From assembly GCF_002563695.1 (NCBI RefSeq), contig NZ_PDJI01000004.1, forward strand, positions 992,001 through 1,056,000: 64,000 nucleotides of DNA, written 5' to 3'. The notes beneath the pieces are model-generated. The model saw nothing but the letters and a program-made list of their open reading frames with translations, was not told the DNA's origin and made no database searches. This DNA is from Georgenia soli (GTDB lineage: Bacteria > Actinomycetota > Actinomycetes > Actinomycetales > Actinomycetaceae). This document shows, piece after piece, positions 60,260-64,000 of the stretch (the first letter of the stretch is position 1; each line of letters starts with the position of its first letter). A program made the translations under genes and the position numbers.

Positions 60260-61396
60260 TCAGGTCAGCCGGCCGCCCTCACGCAGGCGGCGGGCCGCCT
60301 CGGCGATCCGCTCGTCGGTCGCGGTGAGCGCGATGCGCACGTAGCCGTCGCCGTGCGGGCCGTAGAACGTGCCCGGGGCGACCAGGATGCCGCGGTGCGA
60401 GAGCGCGTCGACGAGCTCCCACGACGACGCCGGCCGCCCGGCCGCCCGCACCCAGAGGTACAGGCCGGCCACGGAGTGCGGGTCGTGCTCGAGCCCGGCG
60501 GCGGTCACCGCCTCGAGCAGGACGTCGCGCCGCGCGCGGTAGCGCTCCCGCTGCTCGGCCACGTGCTCGTCGTCGGCGAGCGCCGCCGCCATCGCCGCCT
60601 GGACCGGCCCGGGCATCATCATCCCGGCGTGCTTGCGGATCTCGGTGAGCCGGCCGACCAGCGCCCGGTCCCCGGCCAGCAGCGCCGCCCGGTAGCCCGC
60701 CATGTTCGACTGCTTGCTCAGCGAGTACAGCACCAGCAGGTTCGTGTGGTCCCCGCCGCACACGCGCGGGCCGAGGAGGCTGGGCACGCCGTCGGCGGCC
60801 GCCGGCCCGGTCCAGGCGAGCTCGGCGTAGCACTCGTCCGAGGCGACGACCGCGCCACGCTCGCGCGCCCAGGCCACGACGGCGGCGAGGTCGTCGACGG
60901 ACAGGACGTGCCCGTCCGGGTTGCCAGGCGAGTTCAGCCAGACGAGCCGGGCGTCGGGCCAGGACGCCGGGTCGGGGTCCACGGGGACCGGGGTCGCGCC
61001 GGCCAGGCGGGCCCCGACGTCGTACGTGGGGTAGGCGGTGCGGGGGTGGAGGACGACGTCGCCCTCGCCCAGCCCGAGGAGGGCGGGCAGCAGGGCGACG
61101 GTCTCCTTGGAGCCGATCGTGGGGAGCACCGCGTCGGTGCCCAGCCCGGGCACGCCGCGCCGCCGGGCGAACCAGGCGGTGACCGCCTCGCGGAGGTCCA
61201 GGGTGCCGACCGTCTGCGGGTAGCCCGGGGCGTCCGCGGCGGCGCGCAGCGCGTCCTGGGCGACGGCCGGGGTGGGGTCGACGGGGGTGCCGACGGAGAG
61301 GTCGACGATGCCGCGGGGGTGCGCGGCGGCGCGGGCCTTGGCCGGCGCGAGCGAGTCCCAGGGAAAGTCGGGCAGCGCGCTGCCGTGCAGCGGCAC
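60260..61396 (-). CDS. dapC: succinyldiaminopimelate transaminase
   Basis: The 378-residue class I/II PLP aminotransferase has the Schiff-base lysine in LYSLSKQSNMAGYR. It opens LPDFPWDSLAPAKARAAAHPRGIVDLSVGTPVDPTP, characteristic of actinobacterial DapC, and has ASDECYAELAW and the WLNSPGNPDGHV substrate loop. It aminates N-succinyl-2-amino-6-ketopimelate, the product stage after DapD. It begins one base after the fdxA stop, the usual arrangement in Actinobacteria. Confidence 0.95.
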   Translation of the reverse strand: MPLHGSALPDFPWDSLAPAKARAAAHPRGIVDLSVGTPVDPTPAVAQDALRAAADAPGYPQTVGTLDLREAVTAWFARRRGVPGLGTDAVLPTIGSKETVALLPALLGLGEGDVVLHPRTAYPTYDVGARLAGATPVPVDPDPASWPDARLVWLNSPGNPDGHVLSVDDLAAVVAWARERGAVVASDECYAELAWTGPAAADGVPSLLGPRVCGGDHTNLLVLYSLSKQSNMAGYRAALLAGDRALVGRLTEIRKHAGMMMPGPVQAAMAAALADDEHVAEQRERYRARRDVLLEAVTAAGLEHDPHSVAGLYLWVRAAGRPASSWELVDALSHRGILVAPGTFYGPHGDGYVRIALTATDERIAEAARRLREGGRLT

Positions 61397-61397
61397 C

Positions 61398-61715
61398 TCA
61401 GGCCTGCGGCGGCAGGGCCGCGATCATCGGGTCGTCCTTGTCGATGACGCCCATCTTCGCGGCACCGCCGGGCGAACCCAGGTCGTTGAAGAACTCGACG
61501 TTCGCGCGGTAGTAGTCGGACCAGATCGCGGGGGTGTCGTCCTCGTAGAAGATCGCCTCCACGGGGCACACCGGCTCGCAGGCGCCGCAGTCGACGCACT
61601 CGTCAGGGTGGATGTACAGCATCCGCTTGCCCTCGTAGATGCAGTCGACCGGACATTCGTCGACGCACGCCCGGTCCTTGACGTCCACGCAGGGCTGGGC
61701 GATGACGTAGGTCAC
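61398..61715 (-). CDS. fdxA: seven-iron ferredoxin
   Basis: The 105-residue protein opens TYVIAQPCVDVKDRACVDECPVDCIYEG and continues HPDECVDCGACEPVCPVEAIFYEDD. The cysteines fit a 3Fe-4S plus 4Fe-4S bacterial ferredoxin (FdxA type) with the family C-terminal extension. It is an electron carrier for redox enzymes such as P450s or oxidoreductases. GTG 61715 has AGGAAAG 5 nt upstream. It is co-transcribed with dapC. Confidence 0.95.
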   Translation of the reverse strand: MTYVIAQPCVDVKDRACVDECPVDCIYEGKRMLYIHPDECVDCGACEPVCPVEAIFYEDDTPAIWSDYYRANVEFFNDLGSPGGAAKMGVIDKDDPMIAALPPQA

Positions 61716-61847
61716 GAGAGCTTCCTTTCCTCGCAGATGACGCGACGCCGGTCGGGCGCCCGCCCACCTAGTATTGCCCAGCCGGTCCGCGGGCACGACC
61801 AGGCGCCAGGTCGTGGGCAGGTCGCCGCCGACGGGCAGGATGGGGGC

Positions 61848-62066
61848 ATGACCACCGAGCACCCGCCCCAGCTGCCCTGGACGAGCTGGCACGTGGGCGA
61901 ACGCGTCGTCGTCCGCTACCGGGAGGCGGACGGCCTCCACGACGCGCTCGGCGACCTGCTCGAGGTCGGCCGGGACGCCGTCGTCGTGCGGACCCGGCGC
62001 GGTGACGTGCGGGTGCCGGCGGCCGCCATGGTCACGGGCAAGAGGGTCCCGCCCCCGCCGTCGTGA
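61848..62066 (+). CDS. small SH3-like domain protein
   Basis: The 72-residue protein reads WTSWHVGERVVVRYREADGLHDALGDLLEV, then VVVRTRRGDVRVPAAAMVTGKRVPPPP. This matches the small beta-barrel domain that precedes the GNAT domain in Rv0428c-type acetyltransferases, but no acetyltransferase follows. ATG 61848 has GGATGGGGG just upstream. It is divergent from fdxA. The same architecture as a stand-alone gene is common in related actinobacteria, so it is probably not a fragment. Function unknown. Confidence 0.8.
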   Translation: MTTEHPPQLPWTSWHVGERVVVRYREADGLHDALGDLLEVGRDAVVVRTRRGDVRVPAAAMVTGKRVPPPPS

Positions 62067-62153
62067 CGGCGGGGGCAACCGGGTCGGTCGTGACGGCGCG
62101 GGCGACGGGGTCGGTCGTGACGGCGTCGCCGAACGGGTCGGCGACGCGGGGGC

Positions 62154-64000
62154 TCACCCCTCGTCCGAGGGCGGCTCCCCGCACTCGACCTTGTTCCAGG
62201 GCGTGTAGGTCCACGTCCACTTCTCGTCGTCGTGCAGGGCACCGTCCTTGTACCGCTGCCGGTCCACCGTCACGGTGAACCCGGGGTTGCCGCCGCTCTC
62301 GGGCGTGCACTCGGGCGAGGGGTTGTAGACGGTCTTCGGCTGGACGATGTTGTACTTCTCGGACGTGGAGGTCTTCACGTCCCACACCTTCGTGCCCCAC
62401 AGCCGCGAGTGGACGCGGTCGCCGGTGACCCAGGACTGGACCAGCACGCCGTAGTCGGTGTTGTTGCGCCAGACCATGTCGGTGCTCGGCTCCCAGAGGG
62501 TGGCCTCGCGCCCAGGCGGGTACCGCTCGAACCAGCGGCTGTGCGGGGTGTGGGTGACGTCGTCCATGCCGGCCAGGAAGCCGACGTTGAACATGTTGGT
62601 CGAGAGCTGGGAGAGGCCGCCGCCGACAGCGGTGGAGACGAAACCGTCCTCCACGACGCCGGAGGAGACGTACCCGTTCGCGGCGGAGATGGGCCCGATG
62701 GTGTCGAGGAGGGAGAACTCCTCGCCCGGCATCACGAGGACGCCGGTGACCTTCTGGGCGCCGACCTTGAGGTTGGTGGTGCGGACCGGGTCGTAGGGCA
62801 TCGGGGTGGAGAAGTCCGCGATGACCTCCTTGACGCCGAGCGCCTCCGCGTCCGCCGTGGTGAACTCCGGCTCCGCGACGACGAGAGCCACCTCGGCCGT
62901 GCGGTCGGTGGAGGTGCCGGCCGTGCGCACGGCCTCGGCGAGCTGGTCGGGGTCGAGGCCCTTGCCGGTCGTCGAGGGGATGATCGTGGGGCGGCCGCCC
63001 TGGAGGACGATCTGGGCGTCCTTGCCGGCGACCTCGATCGCCGGGTTGACCTCGGCGACGGCGTCGGCGAGGCCCTCGCCGTCGAGCTCGAGCTCGAGCG
63101 CGTCGCCCTGGGCGACGAAGGTGGCGTTCGCGGCGAGCTGCTCGGGGCTGAGCTCGGCGAGCGCGCCGTCCACGTTGACCGTCAGCGGCGCGGAGACCAG
63201 GGGCTGGGCGAGCGTGGTGAGGGCCTCGTCGACCGCCTCGGCACCGACGGTCGGTGACAGCTCCTTCGTGGGCAGCTCGAGCGGGCGCTCGGCGGTGAGC
63301 CAGGTGCGGGTGACGGCGTCCACGGCGGCGTCGATGTCGACGGCGGTGCCCGGGGCGGGCTCGGTGACCTCCGGCGTGGCGCCGGCGAAGGTGATGGCCC
63401 CCTCGACCGGGGCGACGTCGAGCTCGGTGGCGGCCGTCTCGAGAGCGTCGCGCAGGGCGTCCTCGTCCACGGTGGAACGGGGCTCGACGGCGCCGAGTCC
63501 GAAGATCCGGCCCCAGAGCACGCGCGGGTCGAGGGTGAAACCGGTGAGGTCCTCGAGGGTCGCGTCGGCGTCGAAGGTCAGCTTGACGGAGGCCGGGTCG
63601 ATGCTGGACGTCGCCTCACCGACGGAGACGGGCACCTGCTCGGCGGCCAGCGTCGACAGCTCGCTCTCCAGGCGCGCCCGCGCGTCGGCCTTCGACAGCC
63701 CGCCGACCGGGACGCCGGCGACCGTGGTGCCGGTGGGGGTGCGGTCACCGAGGAACCACGCGCCCAGCCCGTAGGCGACGACGAGCAGGGCGACGACGAC
63801 GAGGCCGATCACCAGCCCGCGGCGGCCGCGGCGCGGTTCCTCGACATCGAACTGGTCAAGCGGCGAGGGCATCGGCGGATCCTTGGGCTCGGACGTCTGG
63901 GGGGCGGCCGCGGACGGTGCCGGGTGGACCGCCGTCGCGTCCGGGTCGGGCGCGCTGCCGGCACGGGCGGGGTGAACCGCCGTCGCGTCCGGGTCGGGCG
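62154..64000 (-). CDS. VanW-family membrane protein (5' end beyond the window)
   Basis: The frame is open from the stop at 62154 to the window edge. Within it are a disordered cytoplasmic stretch with two PDPDATAVHPA units, ATG 63872 (MPSPLDQFDVEEP), one TM helix (RGLVIGLVVVALLVVAYGLGAWFL) and two beta-rich peptidoglycan-binding-4-like repeats. The C-terminal VanW domain has KVTGVLVMPGEEFSLLDTIGP and GGGLSQLSTNMFNVGFLAGMDDVTHTPHS. ATG 63872 has AAGGA 7 nt upstream and could be the start (572 aa), but the conserved repeat upstream suggests translation begins further out. VanW proteins are envelope proteins whose activity is not well defined. Confidence 0.85.
   Translation of the reverse strand, partial: PDPDATAVHPARAGSAPDPDATAVHPAPSAAAPQTSEPKDPPMPSPLDQFDVEEPRRGRRGLVIGLVVVALLVVAYGLGAWFLGDRTPTGTTVAGVPVGGLSKADARARLESELSTLAAEQVPVSVGEATSSIDPASVKLTFDADATLEDLTGFTLDPRVLWGRIFGLGAVEPRSTVDEDALRDALETAATELDVAPVEGAITFAGATPEVTEPAPGTAVDIDAAVDAVTRTWLTAERPLELPTKELSPTVGAEAVDEALTTLAQPLVSAPLTVNVDGALAELSPEQLAANATFVAQGDALELELDGEGLADAVAEVNPAIEVAGKDAQIVLQGGRPTIIPSTTGKGLDPDQLAEAVRTAGTSTDRTAEVALVVAEPEFTTADAEALGVKEVIADFSTPMPYDPVRTTNLKVGAQKVTGVLVMPGEEFSLLDTIGPISAANGYVSSGVVEDGFVSTAVGGGLSQLSTNMFNVGFLAGMDDVTHTPHSRWFERYPPGREATLWEPSTDMVWRNNTDYGVLVQSWVTGDRVHSRLWGTKVWDVKTSTSEKYNIVQPKTVYNPSPECTPESGGNPGFTVTVDRQRYKDGALHDDEKWTWTYTPWNKVECGEPPSDEG
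63922..64000 (-). repeat. 48-bp-period repeat in the VanW cytoplasmic region
   Basis: 31 bp at 63922-63952 recur at 63970-64000 with one change, encoding PDPDATAVHP twice. The repeat may continue beyond the window. Confidence 0.8.

Overview
The window is very GC-rich, chromosomal actinobacterial DNA, probably from a Micrococcales-type organism. Evidence: a WhiB regulator (22826-23176), an acyl-CoA carboxylase with an epsilon subunit and a BC-BCCP alpha subunit, paired LCP (LytR-CpsA-Psr) proteins, succinylase-branch lysine/DAP genes (dapD, dapC), a 7Fe-type ferredoxin, an iniBAC-like dynamin operon, abundant GTG starts and many apparently leaderless starts (a TANNNT box 6-8 nt before the start codon). 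The genus is inference. I see no tRNA, rRNA, CRISPR, prophage or insertion sequence.

Layout. 1-8301: an envelope block with a truncated ABC exporter, two glycosyltransferases and two secreted cell-wall enzymes, a PGRP-like amidase and a subtilase, that both end in three cell-wall-binding type 2 repeats and are divergently transcribed. 8356-22650: a surface-polysaccharide region with a three-gene 3-amino-3-deoxy nucleotide-sugar cassette (WlbA/WlbC/WlbB-like), a GT2 enzyme, DUF2304 protein, two LCP transferases, an FG-GAP/cyclotransferase fusion, two paralogous exported proteins, a CAP-domain protein, a DUF6541 membrane protein and an acyltransferase. 22826-31089: WhiB, galE, purE, purK, gtrA, a two-component system, a class III nucleotide cyclase and birA. 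31444-35949: accD, accE, a DUF885 peptidase-like protein and a small membrane protein.

35884-45180 is the most striking region: five co-oriented genes, namely a membrane-anchored Hsp70, a LuxR-type STAND ATPase resembling mycobacterial IniR, an IniB-like acidic repeat protein, and two dynamin-family GTPases resembling IniA and IniC. Hairpins and candidate operators lie between the cistrons. This looks like an envelope-stress membrane-remodelling module outside mycobacteria, with an Hsp70 component added.

45387-64000: maf, a frameshifted DUF6157 gene, a family 5 uracil-DNA glycosylase, the biotin-carrying carboxylase subunit, a choline-to-betaine operon (betT-betB-betA), a Nudix-NYN fusion, dapD, an exported lysozyme-like protein, gltA, dapC, fdxA, a small SH3-like protein and a VanW-family membrane protein that reaches the window end. 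birA, accD/accE and the alpha subunit (47629-49473) together make and biotinylate an acyl-CoA carboxylase. The long gaps at 31090-31443 and 49474-49918 share a dispersed repeat element.
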